From Adiantum capillus-veneris (Eukaryota > Streptophyta > Polypodiopsida > Polypodiales > Pteridaceae): a stretch of DNA of 64,000 nt. Under the pieces are notes generated by a model. The model was not told where the DNA came from. It was given only the letters and a program-made list of their open reading frames with translations, and ran no database searches. Shown piece by piece: positions 1-11,834 of this stretch. Position numbers and translations under genes: made by a program. The first letter of the stretch is position 1. Every line of letters starts with the position of its first letter. The stretch is from NCBI GenBank assembly GCA_014529385.2, contig CM043967.1:84450278-84514277 (forward strand), given 5' to 3'.

Positions 1-1620
1 TTCTGTACAGACAGGGCCGCTTTTTGCGTTGACAGCTCTACGAAATTTCGCAAATCGCGTTGATGCTTTTCTAGGCAGATTTTTGGGATCAATTGCTTTG
101 GAACAATTGCTTTTAATTTGAGAAGCTTTTGATTTTGGGGCTCTGCTTTTGGCATCCCTTGTAAGAATCAAAGAGCCCTAAGGGCCTCACTCTTCAGAGC
201 ATCTGGATGCAGAGTCTGAGAGCAGAGGACCCTGCAAGAGTTGTACTTTGCTCAAAGGTTAATATAAAAGAAATACCGAAAGGGGCGCCAGTCTTTGGGG
301 ACAATCTCTCTTGGCACAAAACTACGTCGGGCCATGTCAACCAAATTGAATTGTGATTTTAAAGTTGTGAAGTATTCTCTCGAGAATCTAGACTTGGGGT
401 GCCCAAGTTTGTTACAGATCCCCCCCCCCCCCCTAAAACACGTGGCGCAACCTCTTTCAACCGGCATGTGTTCCCTGCAGCTCTGGCGAGACAATGAACA
501 ACTCCGTCTCTGACCCCCTCCCGTGGACTCTTGACGACCGAGAAAGGACTGAGATTGTCCTTTTGCCATTAATAAATGCTCCCGCAAATGGCTCTCGGCT
601 CCCCGTCAATCACCGTGCAGTCACATTTATTAATGGGAAGGACAGTGTCAATCCTTCCCCTACATCATAAAAGTCCTTCCAGCATGTGACCAAATGGAAA
701 CTCTTGCTTGAGGAATGCAATATGCAGCCACTATTTGTTGTTCTCCCATTGTTGGAGTGGAAGAGGGCAAGGAATATGAAGCGGACGGAAGGAGAAGGAG
801 TACGACTTAGAGCTCCTCCTCAACACTTTAGCCCAAATAGAAGCTGATAGCTAAATCTTCTCCCAACCATTCGTATATGACTAGTCTAAAATTGCCCCCA
901 TGCATGCTATAAGTGGTCTTAAGAATGCTAATGTTTTCAAGTGGCACCTTCTGTGGGTTTGTCTTTCAACTTGACTAAGGTATGACAACGAACATGATGG
1001 TAGTATCGACAGTTCATGACAGCCCATGGTGGAGTCAACTAATGCATTGGTCACCAACATTGTCATCTCAAATGTTTTGTTAAGTGGCTTACATTAAAGA
1101 CCAAATGTACATGTGAATGGGATGGAAGCTCCGATGCGTAGGGCATCTGTCCTACTTGCTTATATATTTGAATGGATCACAATATCTTGCATATAGCTCA
1201 AACTTCTCAATTGAAGTCGTGCAAATGTAAAGATTGAGAACCTCGTTATCTTCCTTGAGAGTGACTTGATAACAACTTCTTGTTCGTGTACTGTTTGTAT
1301 CTATCTTGTGCTTGTAGGGTGACTTTGGTGAGCTATCTTCAATATACCCATAGGACCTAGTATAGAGTCCTTCATTTGTTGAAACTTTTCAATGGCCAAA
1401 CCCAAAACCTAACTAGGGACCTATGTTTTAAATGTCACCAAATTTTATTTTTGGTTAAGTTAAAAATACTCTACAAATGTTAACCTGGAGATGAATTAGA
1501 CGTTTTTATTCAAACGTTTACCCCAATTCCCAGTTTGAGTACCCAAAATGTTGTAACTTCTCATATCTTCGTGGCAATAACTTCTACCCATGGGCATCTT
1601 GCACAGGATCTCATGTAAGA

Positions 1621-1657
<37 letters not shown>

Positions 1658-2741
1658 ACAATGCAAATATCTATTGTTCTTGATGTATTTTTGTCATTTA
1701 GTATTCAGTCTTTCCTACATGGCTGCATAGTTTCTTGATGTTTGGTAGGGAATTGCTTCTAAATCTCTCTACTTCCTCTTCTATTATGGAAGAACCTTAT
1801 CTCCTCTTGAAGCTGTAGTGGTTACATTGAAGAGAATGAAGTGCTTGTGTGAGGGCATGATGTTGAAATTAAACAAACCTGAAGAAAGGGTGAAAGGGAC
1901 TTGCTTATGTTCTTGACCTTTTTCAATCAATTTGCAATTTGTAGTTGACACAATTTTGCACTTTTGTTGTATGCCCTATGCAATTTGGGGCCGTTTGCTA
2001 TTAATACAATAGTGAAGATGCAAGCAGTTTGTAATTATGCACATTTTTTAGGTTCGTGCAGTACTCAGCTTCAAGGAAGGGTAGTTTCAGGTAGCAAGTC
2101 CCTAAATGTTCTCACTGACACTTATAAGATTCTCAAGAAGTGATGGGAAGACTTACTTGCAACCCAAGTATCTTTAGGTATCATATCTCCTTGTCCTCTT
2201 GAAACTCAATAAATGGCAACAAGATACGAAAAAAGAAGTGTCTCCTTGGTGCAAAGATTGGCCATCACATCAAGCAATGGCCTTACATGTGCAAGCCTTG
2301 CAAGCAGCAGGAGGTACATATTAAGCATAGAATGCCAAAACCATGCAAGAATCTATATCACATTATCAAATATTTTGAGGATGCATCGTGTTATGACGAG
2401 CCTTGTGAAGCCAAAGAAGATTTGGATGATTTTTCTTATTTTCTCGATGAAGCAAGTGAATGGCATAAACGCCATGGTTGCAAAAGAAGGAAATCATTCT
2501 CCAATGCATTTAGGATCTTATTATTGTATGAAGCGGTTTAAAATGTATTGGAGGAGGATGAAAGTGATGATGATTATTGGTTTTGTAGCTACCCATTAAT
2601 GTTTCAACTCAAAGCAACCTGAAGAAGCCAAGCTTCAATTGCCTTCAATCTTCAAGTACTTGAGATTGGCAAACCTGATTTGATTATCTTGACTGTGGAG
2701 CAGTTTTTGATAGTAAGGAGCGGTTATTCAAAGCGGCTTAA
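1..2741. other. Non-coding stretch, no gene recognised
   Basis: AT-rich sequence with only short reading frames that resemble no protein family I know. It holds a C tract at 420-433 and a pure G tract at 1623-1655. Overlapping plus-strand frames at 2213-2599 contain scattered Cys/His residues and Lys-rich ends, but no ordered zinc-finger or transposase motif. I see no LTR ends, RNA gene or promoter here. Confidence 0.5.
1623..1655. repeat. Poly-G homopolymer (about 33 nt)
   Basis: An uninterrupted G run preceded by GA and followed by CAACAATG. Its exact length is likely to be unreliable in any assembly. Confidence 0.95.
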
Positions 2742-2811
2742 CACTAGAATGGTAACAGGACACTTTTATGTCCTTGGACACTTTTGTGTCCTGTTAAGTG
2801 ACCATTTTGCT
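2738..2811 (+). repeat. Left TIR and subterminal palindromes of the CACTA-like element
   Basis: TTAA flank, the TIR CACTAGAATGGTAAC, then two consecutive versions of a palindrome built on GGACACTTTT(A/G)TGTCC. The same unit recurs inverted at the right end. Confidence 0.75.
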
Positions 2812-4081
2812 TGAATTATTTGAAGAGTATGAAAATGAATTTCTAGGTGCTATATATCCACAAATTTGCCTTATGAGCTGAAAAAAACTTAGCATTTTTT
2901 TTTTGAGTATCAATCTCACCATTAACCTTACTCTTGCACAACATTTTTGAACCTAAACTGTGTGAAAAAATGGGTCCTGTTTTTGGTTTTTTTCCAAATT
3001 TTGGCAACTATACCACTCTAAACTTCATGTTTGTGAGGTTTAGATGGCTAGAGGTTAGGCCTTCATAGTTCTCAACATGTTTTGATGCTTGTAGGGAGAG
3101 CTAAGTGTTAAAATTGAAAGTTATGACCAATTTACAAGAATTGCATAATCCTTTTTTTTTGCCAAACTTAGCACTTTTATGATTTTTTTGGTGGCTTTCT
3201 TGATATCCAAATTCAATTTTGATTGTGCAAGTGTAATGTATAACATAAAGCTAGTCTTCCTTGAGTTTTGGGGGACCTAATATGCTATATAGCATAGTAT
3301 ATGATGATGGTTGAGTTTTTTTATTGCTCAAGAATACGATACATTTTAGAGTAGCAAGTATAACTTTCTCAATATTGCTACTTTATTAGGCCAATTGTGT
3401 GTATTTTGTAGGTAGTGACCATATCTAATCATAGACTACAAACTTGGCTAGATATTGAGTAGTTTCTATGGGTTTCTAGAGGTCATAATGCTAAACCCAG
3501 TTTTTTCATGTTTGTTGTATTTAGCACTTTATCATTGCCCCCAAGGTTCCAATTGTAAGAGATCCATTATCCTTTTGACATGCTCCATGGCTCCTTTTGA
3601 ATCCAGAGGCCCAAAGGGAACTAAGAAAACATGTATATAGTATCTTTATTGAGCGTGACTATAGCAACTTTGATGATAGGTCCGCAGAATGGCAAAAATG
3701 CAAATTTTTTGTACCTATTTTTTTTTCCCAAAAAAAAAATTAGTGAGGTAAAAGCAACCATATGTTTTGGTCACCAACCCATTGAAGTTAACGGGGCATT
3801 TTATCTCATGTCCTACAAAAATCTCCACTCTTATTTATATGCAATCAACCATAAGAAATTGGTGTTTTGGGCAAAATGCACTGGTCCATCAACTTTGGAG
3901 GCTTGTAGTGACCAAGGGATGAGAAAAATTACAAGTTTCTCATTTTTTCCATATGTAGTAGTTATTGAACTATAAGCTCATGAAGGATTTTTCAAAATGA
4001 GTGGATCTACTATGGTTTTGGAAAATTTTCCCAAAACCCTGAAAGGACACTTTTATGTCCTGTTAGGTTACCATTCTAGTG
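2742..4081. mobile_element. Non-autonomous DNA transposon with CACTA-type terminal inverted repeats
   Basis: The left end begins CACTAGAATGGTAAC and the right end finishes GTTACCATTCTAGTG, a perfect 15-bp inverted match that extends imperfectly inward. Both sides are flanked by TTAA (2738-2741 and 4082-4085). Next to each end lies a hairpin-forming unit, AGGACAC-TTTTAT-GTCCT, once at the right end and about twice at the left, as expected for subterminal repeats. CACTA (En/Spm) elements start with CACTA but usually make 3-bp duplications, so the 4-bp TTAA is unusual. The 1.3 kb interior is AT-rich and has only short frames (3455-3640, 3631-3975) with no transposase similarity. It probably depends on a relative elsewhere for movement. 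The classification is inferred from the ends only. Confidence 0.7.
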
Positions 4082-4085
4082 TTAA
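4040..4085 (-). repeat. Right TIR and subterminal palindrome of the CACTA-like element
   Basis: Contains GGACACTTTTATGTCC, a short spacer, GGTTACCATTCTAGTG and the flanking TTAA. It is the reverse complement of the left end apart from a six-base insertion. Confidence 0.75.
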
Positions 4086-5245
4086 AGAAGTTCAAAATAT
4101 GGTGATAGAAGGAGAAAGAGGTAATGATGGTGGATGAAGGAGGGTCCATAGCAGCTCAAAAGCCAAAGGATTCAAGAAGAGTGCACGCTATCCTCAAACC
4201 TCACATCAAAGAGACTCACAAATTTGCACAAAGCCAACATTCTTTAATTAGCCAAGGATATAGCATCTTTTGTGCTAATAGATGATCTATGTGCCAATCA
4301 TTTCAAAGTCTTCTTTGGAGAAATATTAAGAAGACACGTTGTGAGTTGATGATGTGATTGTTGCAAATTTGTGAGTTGTTCAACAATTGAGGGTGGTCGT
4401 GGAAGGTGAGTCACGATGGCGTGTCTTTGGCTAAGCAAGAGGAATAGTGCTCAGACCCGCGACCAAATGGAAGCTAGGAAAAATTATATTAAAATTGTTC
4501 TGACGAGCTTGATTCTAAGTTACAACGAGAGTTGCAAATGGTCATGATGAATTGACTTAAGTCGAGCAACTCTTCTTGAGTGTCACCTCACGAATTTGAA
4601 TTCGGGCTGTTGCGCGAGAATTTTATTGAGCTTGAGGGGGGTTGACTTCAACCTTGAGGACTAATGGTCCTTGAAGGTTGCTCTATCTGCATGGCAAACA
4701 ACACACTGTGAAAATGAAGTCAACAGTACCGGTTGAGCTTGGATGCAGAGTAAGGAAGTGACCCCATGCCTGGGCAACCCCATAGATGCCAACTCTAAGC
4801 ATTTTGGTTAACACTAAATACAAAGCGCTTGTGTGTGTAAGCCCTTGTGCACATAGGTTTCCTTTTCTTTCAAGCCGAGAAAGAGTTGAATATGAAGTTT
4901 AGCCTCATATTGGAAGGTTGAGCTTGCAAATTGCCAATCTTGAATTTCAATTTAAGTGGCCATATTCTAGACTACAATATCAAAGAAATAATTCCTTCTC
5001 GGATCCAATTGTAGCCTAATTTAACTATTTCTTCTTCTTCTCACCTTCTCGCTCGTATCTTCACAGGACCATAAAATTTATCATTTGCTATGAATTAAAT
5101 GCTTGTCATACTCGATTGCGATGGCCGATAAATGCAATTTGTTGGTCGATTTGCTGATTAATTGTCGATTAAGCTTTGATTTGCAAATCCGACGTTGCCG
5201 ATTCAAAATTTTGTGAAATAAAGTGCTCACTACCTCGACCTAGAA
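4086..5245. other. No recognisable gene; probably decayed 5' interior of the GypX element
   Basis: No open frame of note. Because a minus-strand PBS sits at 5246-5257, sequence to its left should be the leader and gag of a minus-strand LTR element, but I see no gag motif. It is either very degraded or deleted. Confidence 0.4.
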
Positions 5246-5257
5246 GCTCTGATACCA
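5246..5257 (-). promoter_or_regulatory. Primer-binding site (initiator tRNA-Met type) of a minus-strand LTR element
   Basis: The plus strand reads GCTCTGATACCA, the exact reverse complement of TGGTATCAGAGC. It lies four bases from the inferred LTR edge at 5262, the normal position for a 5' LTR in minus orientation. Confidence 0.8.
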
Positions 5258-5261
5258 CTAT

Positions 5262-6075
<814 letters not shown>

Positions 6076-6660
6076 TCCCTCCCACTAAGGATAGCAATTG
6101 TCCTCAGTTGTTGCTAAATAGAGAATCAATTGGACTGTGAGTGAGGAAAAGTGTGGAGAGGTCTAGAAAGTTTCAACAAAAAAAAGAATCCATTTAACAT
6201 CTTCTTTGGGGTGGCCTTTAAAAGTCAAAGGATAGCGATTGTAAACCATGCCAGTGCGTGTGGTGGTGGTCTCATGATCAACTATTTGTGTAGGGGATGA
6301 GTTCTTCTTCTTGAATCCATTTAACATCTTCTTTGGGGTGGTCTTTAAAAGTCAAAGGATAGCGATTGTAAACCATGCCAGTGCGTGTGGTGGTGGTCTC
6401 ATGATCAACTATTTGTGCAAGGGATGAGTTCTTCTTCTTGATCTACAAGTGAAGGTGGATCCTCATAAATGTGATGTGTCGGGAGGGGTCCTTAAAAGCG
6501 TCATATGAGACTGATGTGGAAAAAATTGTGAATGTGTCAATGTAAAGGTTAATCTAAAGAAAATGAAACATTATTTATAACAACAGAAATCTTGAATGGA
6601 CCATAAAAACGAGGAGCAAGATTTACAAAAACATTTGCGTCAACACTTTTAATTCTTTGA
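6076..6660 (-). pseudogene. 3' end of gypsy GypX: integrase C-terminus, chromodomain-like tail and PPT
   Basis: Read on the minus strand, about 6577-6635 encodes NVFVNLAPRFYGPFKI, the GP[FY] motif typical of the integrase C-terminus in chromovirus-type gypsy elements. Further downstream (6187-6440) a frame reads YNRYPLTFKGHPKEDVKWI, which resembles the end of a chromodomain. That part is duplicated in tandem and so frameshifted. A purine-rich tract abuts the LTR at 6076. This is the terminal part of a polyprotein whose RT and core integrase are absent from the window. The integrase tail assignment is fairly safe; the chromodomain rests on a short stretch. Confidence 0.6.
6187..6440. repeat. 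Tandem duplication, two copies of 127 bp
   Basis: Copy 1 is 6187-6313 and copy 2 is 6314-6440. They begin AATCCATTTAACATC, end TTCTTCTTCTTG and differ at only a few positions. The unit covers the chromodomain-like tail of GypX. Its length is not a multiple of three, so the second copy is out of frame. Confidence 0.95.
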
Positions 6661-7240
6661 TATTATGAGATTGGGCACTCTCTTTTTGCATGTGGTTAGC
6701 ATTACAATTGGGATAGCTGGCATGTAATGGTTAACTAGTATGATGTCTTTTATTTTTTCTAATACTGAGTTGATGTTGTGTAGATTAGAACTCTACGAAT
6801 TGAGAACAAGGCTCCAAATAATATCTCTTGGTCATTTACATTTGCATAGTGTTGCAGTTATTTTGCCAATAAGCCAATATGGCTTATCGTATATATTTAT
6901 TGAGAATCCACCCTATAAAGGGTCATGCATAAATGATAGCAACCACTCATGGACTAAAGTGTAAAGAGGGGCTTCAAATATTTGGCACCTAAAATAGATA
7001 AATAATAAAATTAAATACTCAACTCCACAAGAGATGCTTTGGAGTTTGGGGGCTATAATTTTAGGCCATTCTCTTGCAAGATTATCCTCTCTCAAGTCTT
7101 ATGCTAAGGTGTGTGTGTGCAAAAATTGTGTCTACTTCTCCTTCTCTTACATGTTGTCACACTATCATACCTATTCTCTTGTGTGTGTGTGTGTGTGTGT
7201 GTATCCTATCTCGTGTGGTCTTTGTCTCTCTCATTGAGCA
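6661..7240 (+). repeat. Inverted, truncated second copy of the GypX LTR
   Basis: This is the reverse complement of 5573-6075 at moderate identity, and includes the shared stretch GTGGTTAG(C/T)ATTACAATTGGGATAG. The expected TG start is mutated to TA. Similarity fades after the GT repeat at about 7202, with a short match (GTGGTCTTTGTCTC) continuing to about 7225. No PPT precedes it, so it is a rearranged fragment rather than the partner LTR. Confidence 0.75.
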
Positions 7241-8262
7241 TGCTCAGATGCAGGCCACACTGTCGAAGGTGGTCGGAGTGAGGAGGATTCGCCACGAGTT
7301 CGGGGAGGGGACCGAAATCCCTCCCCCTTTTATTATAGTGTAGATGGATAGAAATCCTATAGCACACGTCCTAAACTGCAAAATATCAATTTGCGAGAAA
7401 GCCCTTTCCCTAAATTTGTCAAACTTCACAGTTTTGTTATTTCACAAGATAAAATGATCAACACACTTTCTTTACATTTAAAGAATGAGAGGCATTCGAG
7501 ATGCTTTTGCATTTCCTTGTGATTCAACAAATCACTAAAATTTCCTTTTGAAATTACGAGGGATCTTTTAGGGACGAAATGCTCGGAAAATGACCTTGAG
7601 AGTGCATTGTCATTGTCAGAGAAACTCTTGTTAAAAGGAAAAGAAGTCGGGGAATTTTCTTATATTGTGTTAATTGTTTAAGGATCATGATATAAGTTAT
7701 TGGGATGAAAAAAACTCTGAAAGCATCCCAAAATCCCAGTTTTTGTGTTTGAAGAGTAGTGTAAGAATTTCTCTCCCTCTCTCTTCTAGAAGCCTCAGTA
7801 GTGCCCCTGGGTGATCTTGGAGTGTTTGAGACCTTATACTCCTTAGAGAAGCCATGATATGCTTATGCACTTTTTGAAGCTCCCTCTAAGCTCCATTTAC
7901 CTCTCTCTTATGTTCGTAGCAATAGTTATATGCTAATCTACGATGACATGGTGAAGAATATGATTCTTGTAAGCCCAAAATGTTACTTTGTTTAGGTCCC
8001 ATAACTCAATTCTCTGCTTAGCTTCAAATATAATGTTGCTCCCTCTTTGCAGGGCTACTCGATTTCGATTATTAATGCCTATAAGAGTAAGGTTAGGATA
8101 ACTAGTGCAACTTTGGCAAATTGAGCTCCTAGCTACATAATTCTAAAGTATTAAGCCTTCATGGTCTGTAGTAACTAGCAAAGAGCTATATGGATTTCAA
8201 AATTTTTATGCATGTAATCATGAGCGAGGCTATATGAAAGATTCGTTTTGAGGGGAGAAAAT
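7241..8262. other. No recognisable gene
   Basis: AT-rich sequence with no conserved motif, LTR edge or long frame. The last five bases (AAAAT, 8258-8262) are the probable left target duplication of CopB. Confidence 0.5.
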
Positions 8263-8520
8263 TGGTGGGAGAGCTATGGAGGATGATGAAGCCTTGCAGC
8301 CATGGCGTGCAGGGAGAAGGTGCAGAAACAGAGAACGAAAGAGAAGAGAGAGTCGATACAGCTCGTTGAAAAATAGCGCTATGCCTTTTTTTTCATATTG
8401 TGTAAAACAAGCTTACAATATGTAAAGCTAAACTCACCATGCACACTAAAAAAGTAACTGGGTCTTATTTGCATGTCTCAAGGGCCTGTTCCTGCGGGAT
8501 TGACACTTGAAAACCTAACA
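8263..8520 (-). repeat. CopB 3' LTR
   Basis: Pairs with 10372-10625 along its length, sharing CTATGGAGGATG(A/G)TGAAGCC and AAAACAAGCTTACAATAT. It ends CCTAACA directly before ACCCCCCCTC, the complement of the PPT. Confidence 0.88.
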
Positions 8521-8895
8521 ACCCCCCCTCAAGCCCGACCTAGATAGGCAACTCATCATACCTCGAGTTTTCGGTGTACTCGTCAACCGTGAGTTTTAGT
8601 TTCTCTCACAACCAAGGATTTTTGGTGTATCCATAACCTGGTGCTATGATAGTAGAACCCCCCCCCCCCCTTGAACAGATAGGGTGTAGGTCAAAAATTT
8701 AGCTACCAATAGATGGAGTTTTTGGTTCACTGCCAAACCTTGGGTTTAAGGTGTACCCGGTAACCTCATGAGAAGCAAGAACAAAATAGGACTTGAGAAC
8801 AAAAATTGATAATTTGGGAGGTCTTACCACTCATGTGTGGCAATATCTAGAGCCCGTACAATTTATTTTGACTAAAAAACATGAAAAGAGTTTAA

Positions 8896-9870
8896 CTAAA
8901 GAATGTCATTGTCAATAGAATATATTGCAGGTTCGGTGTCTCCCTCAGTCATATGAATTTGATTTTTACCCTTTTGAAAGCATCCGTTTGACAAATGATT
9001 TATTTTACCACAGTGAACACAAGGATTCTTCTTGAAACAGTCTTTTTTCTGATGATTGTTGCACCCACAAATGGCACAAAGATCTGGTTCCACTAAATGG
9101 TCAAGATGAAGCTGAGGTAGCATCACAATTAGTGACTGCATAGGCACTGGAAGTATCAAAAGAATTAATGGGGGATACTGCATTGGAGATTGTATATGCA
9201 CTAAGAAAAATAGTAGAATTGGTACTACGTACCCTTCGTTCTTCTTCCTGCAATGAATTGATGATACCATCATCCAAGGAGGGCAGCGGATTTTTCTCCT
9301 TTAACACAGTAACAATCTGATGAAATTTGTTAGGCAAACTTTTAAACAAAATGGCTATGAGATCTTCTTCTAATACTGGGGCTTCGACATAAACAAGTTG
9401 AGTTTTAATACTCTTTAGCTGGTTAACTAAAGATGTAATATTTTCATCAGCACGCATAGCAAGGGAGTACAATTCCATCTTTAGACTCATCATTGAATAC
9501 TTGGCTTTAGCACCAAAAACCTTCTCTAACTGTATCCAAGCAGCACCGGCAGATTGCACGTCATCCAGATAATAAATAAAATCATATTCGAGAGATGTCA
9601 GAATTATACCTAATGCTTGCTCGTCCTTGCGTTGTTGCTTGACAGATAATGCTCTGGTAACTACAGCGGATGTGCCTGATTCGTCAGCTGATAGCGGCTT
9701 GACAACGTTCCACAAATTTTTCCGCATCAGATACCCCTTCACTTTAATTTGCTACGTATGAAAGTCAGATCCGTTGAACTTGCCGACTTTTGATGCTATA
9801 TTCGATATGCAAGGGATAGCTTGGTCCTGTTTGCTATGGTTGCGAATAATGATCGTCAACCTTGGTTAAT
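8896..9870 (-). pseudogene. CopB gag (UBN2/copia-type) with two zinc knuckles, broken
   Basis: On the minus strand, about 9850-9740 reads KFNGSDFHT-stop-QIKVKGYL, the classic copia gag N-terminus in which the invariant Trp codon has become TAG. It continues through 9742-9101 with the expected pattern (one block begins WIQLEKVFGA, followed by NQLKSIKTQL and LKSLPNKFHQI). After a frame change near 9100-9270, 8896-9273 holds CAICGCNNHQKKDC and CVHCGKINHLSNGC, two CX2CX4HX4C knuckles. The product would be the capsid/nucleocapsid that packages element RNA. With one stop and one frameshift it is inactive as it stands. Confidence 0.85.
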
Positions 9871-10357
9871 AGAATTTTCAATTGCTTTTTAACATATCAC
9901 TGGATCCGTATCATAAGTAAACCTTCAAGACTGCTTGGAGGAGTCAGCAGCAACTGAATTGCATTCCATAGCCCATTTGCAATCGCTTAAACTTGAACAC
10001 TGAGCATCGAGCACATAACTCGCAGGGTGTGAATCCCTCTGGTTTAAGGGGTTACTTTAAGTTGTCCACTTATTGAAGTATGAACTTAAAATATGAACAC
10101 AAAGGTTATATAAAAAAAAAAGAGCTCTTTGTTTGTTTGCAGACACCGACGGCGCAGATGACAGAGGATGGAGGATTATCGCTCGCAGCGGGTTGAGAAG
10201 GCGGAAAGAGCAGGAGTCCTGGTGTCAAAAATAGCTGCTCAAGCCAGGGCGCTTCTACAAAGTTCGACGGTGATTGTTCGAGCAGGTCGACAGGTTTGCT
10301 TCCTCTCTAAGCGACCGCTCCCACATTGGTGTGTCGAGCCAAGACCGAGAGCACCTT

Positions 10358-10369
10358 GCTCTGATACCA
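10358..10369 (-). promoter_or_regulatory. CopB primer-binding site
   Basis: The plus strand reads GCTCTGATACCA, two bases before the LTR start (TGTTAGGATAGC at 10372). Confidence 0.9.
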
Positions 10370-10371
10370 GA

Positions 10372-10625
10372 TGTTAGGATAGCTATGGAGGATGGTGAAG
10401 CCTTGCAGCCATGGCGTGTAGGGAGAAGGTGCATAAATAGAGAACGAGAGAGTCGATACAGCTCGTTGAAAAATAACGCTATGCCTCTCTCTTTTTTTCA
10501 TATTGTGTAAAACAAGCTTACAATATATAAAGCTAAACTCACCATGCACGCTAAAAAAGTAACAAGGTCTTATCTGCATGCCTAAAGGGCCTGTTCCTGC
10601 GGGATTGACACTTGAAAACCTAACA
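10372..10625 (-). repeat. CopB 5' LTR
   Basis: Starts TGTTAGG and ends CCTAACA (plus-strand reading). It is the partner of 8263-8520 and lies next to the PBS. Confidence 0.9.
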
Positions 10626-11834
10626 AAAACATGACCTCTATGTTGTGTTTCTTGTTTTTGTTCCAATTTCTTGTGTGCCCAAAGCACTTAATTCACATGA
10701 TTAGTAATTAAAATAAGCTTGATTCAATTTGGTTATATTGCAATCATGGCATGGGCCTTACTTTCTTTTTGAAGACATGAATGATCGTGAAGTAGATCAC
10801 AAAGGGGAGTCTTGCTCTAAAATTAGGCTAGAATTCTATTGAACTGAAAAATTGCTTGACACCCAGGGAGTTATCTTAACAATTGAATCTTTTCGGAGTT
10901 AACTTTGAACCACTATTGAGCGAGCAGAAAGCTTGGAAGGATTCACCCAACCAAAAAACATGCAATGTTATGGCCCTCTTCTCTTCTCTCTTTATAGCCA
11001 AGGATAGCCTCACATGTATAAATACTTCTTGACTTTCTGCTAGTCTCAAAGTAATTAATACCTAGACTAAAACCCATGAAAAATTTGAATTAGTGCCACA
11101 TAAATTTGCTTGACGATGAAGATAATGTCAATGCATGTGCATGCACTACATACACGCTATTCGTGCTAAGTAAAAGTAGTGTTTGTCGGAAGCACACAAA
11201 CATTTAACTTGTAAGCAATCACCTAATCACAACTAGTTTTCCATGTTCTTAATTCCATAGGAAACTCAACTATGTTTGTTACCCAAGCTCAAGAGGACAA
11301 GAGAATGTTATTTGTGATTCATAAGTGACTTCTTATAGGAGACAAATAAATTTCCCTATGTAGTGTTCTATATCACCAAAACAAAAGAAATCAAGAGTCT
11401 CCTCGGGGAAGTCCTCTTGTGAAGAAGAACCACCAGGATGATTATGCAGATTAAACAGTGAGGAGTATGTCTTTCCATGAATCAAAGGGAATCACACGAG
11501 CTGTAAGTAGCACTCTAACAATGAAATAGCTCCCCGAAGGCAATGTGCCAACCGGTCCCTTGCGTGTAATGAGTGCTCCTATGTGATGTAGGAAGATAAG
11601 AGAGGAGGAGTGGGGGACACACACACCAAGAAGGGTCAGATTTGTAGGTTGTTTCCTTTATTAGTAGCAGGAGAAGAAGGGTTAATGGTTAGTGTCACTG
11701 CAAGGCTTAAGGGACCGGCCATTGGCTCTACCCCAAAAATCTGCCACTTAAAGGCCAATGTGGTTGTGAGTGGCTATGACTAAAGTTAGTATGTACAACC
11801 GTGAAGGGCAACAAATTCATCCTTGTACAATTGT
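10626..11834. other. No recognisable gene
   Basis: No long frame or known motif. 11520-11834 could include a decayed LTR of the adjoining copia scrap, because that fragment runs toward it in the minus direction, but I could not identify LTR ends. Confidence 0.45.

Larger units (their letters stand above)
8263..10625 (-). mobile_element. CopB: gag-only non-autonomous copia-type LTR retrotransposon
   Basis: Two LTRs of about 255 bp (8263-8520 and 10372-10625) flank a 1.85 kb interior. The PBS complement is at 10358-10369 and a C-rich PPT complement at 8521-8531. The interior encodes only a gag with two zinc knuckles; there is no protease, integrase, RT or RNase H. Flanking pentamers AAAAT (8258-8262) and AAAAC (10626-10630) agree at four of five bases, as expected of an aged target duplication. 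Mobility would require a complete copia element elsewhere. Confidence 0.85.

Noticed and set aside
2213-2599. Two overlapping plus-strand frames with Cys/His residues
   Set aside because: No ordered zinc finger, no start context and no neighbours; the stop-codon density around them looks neutral.
2738-4085. Assignment to the piggyBac superfamily because of the TTAA flanks
   Set aside because: The termini begin CACTAG rather than the C-rich piggyBac ends, and no transposase remains; kept as CACTA-like with a caveat.
10168-10510. Plus-strand frames across the CopB 5' region
   Set aside because: Antisense to the element leader, PBS and LTR; no domain.
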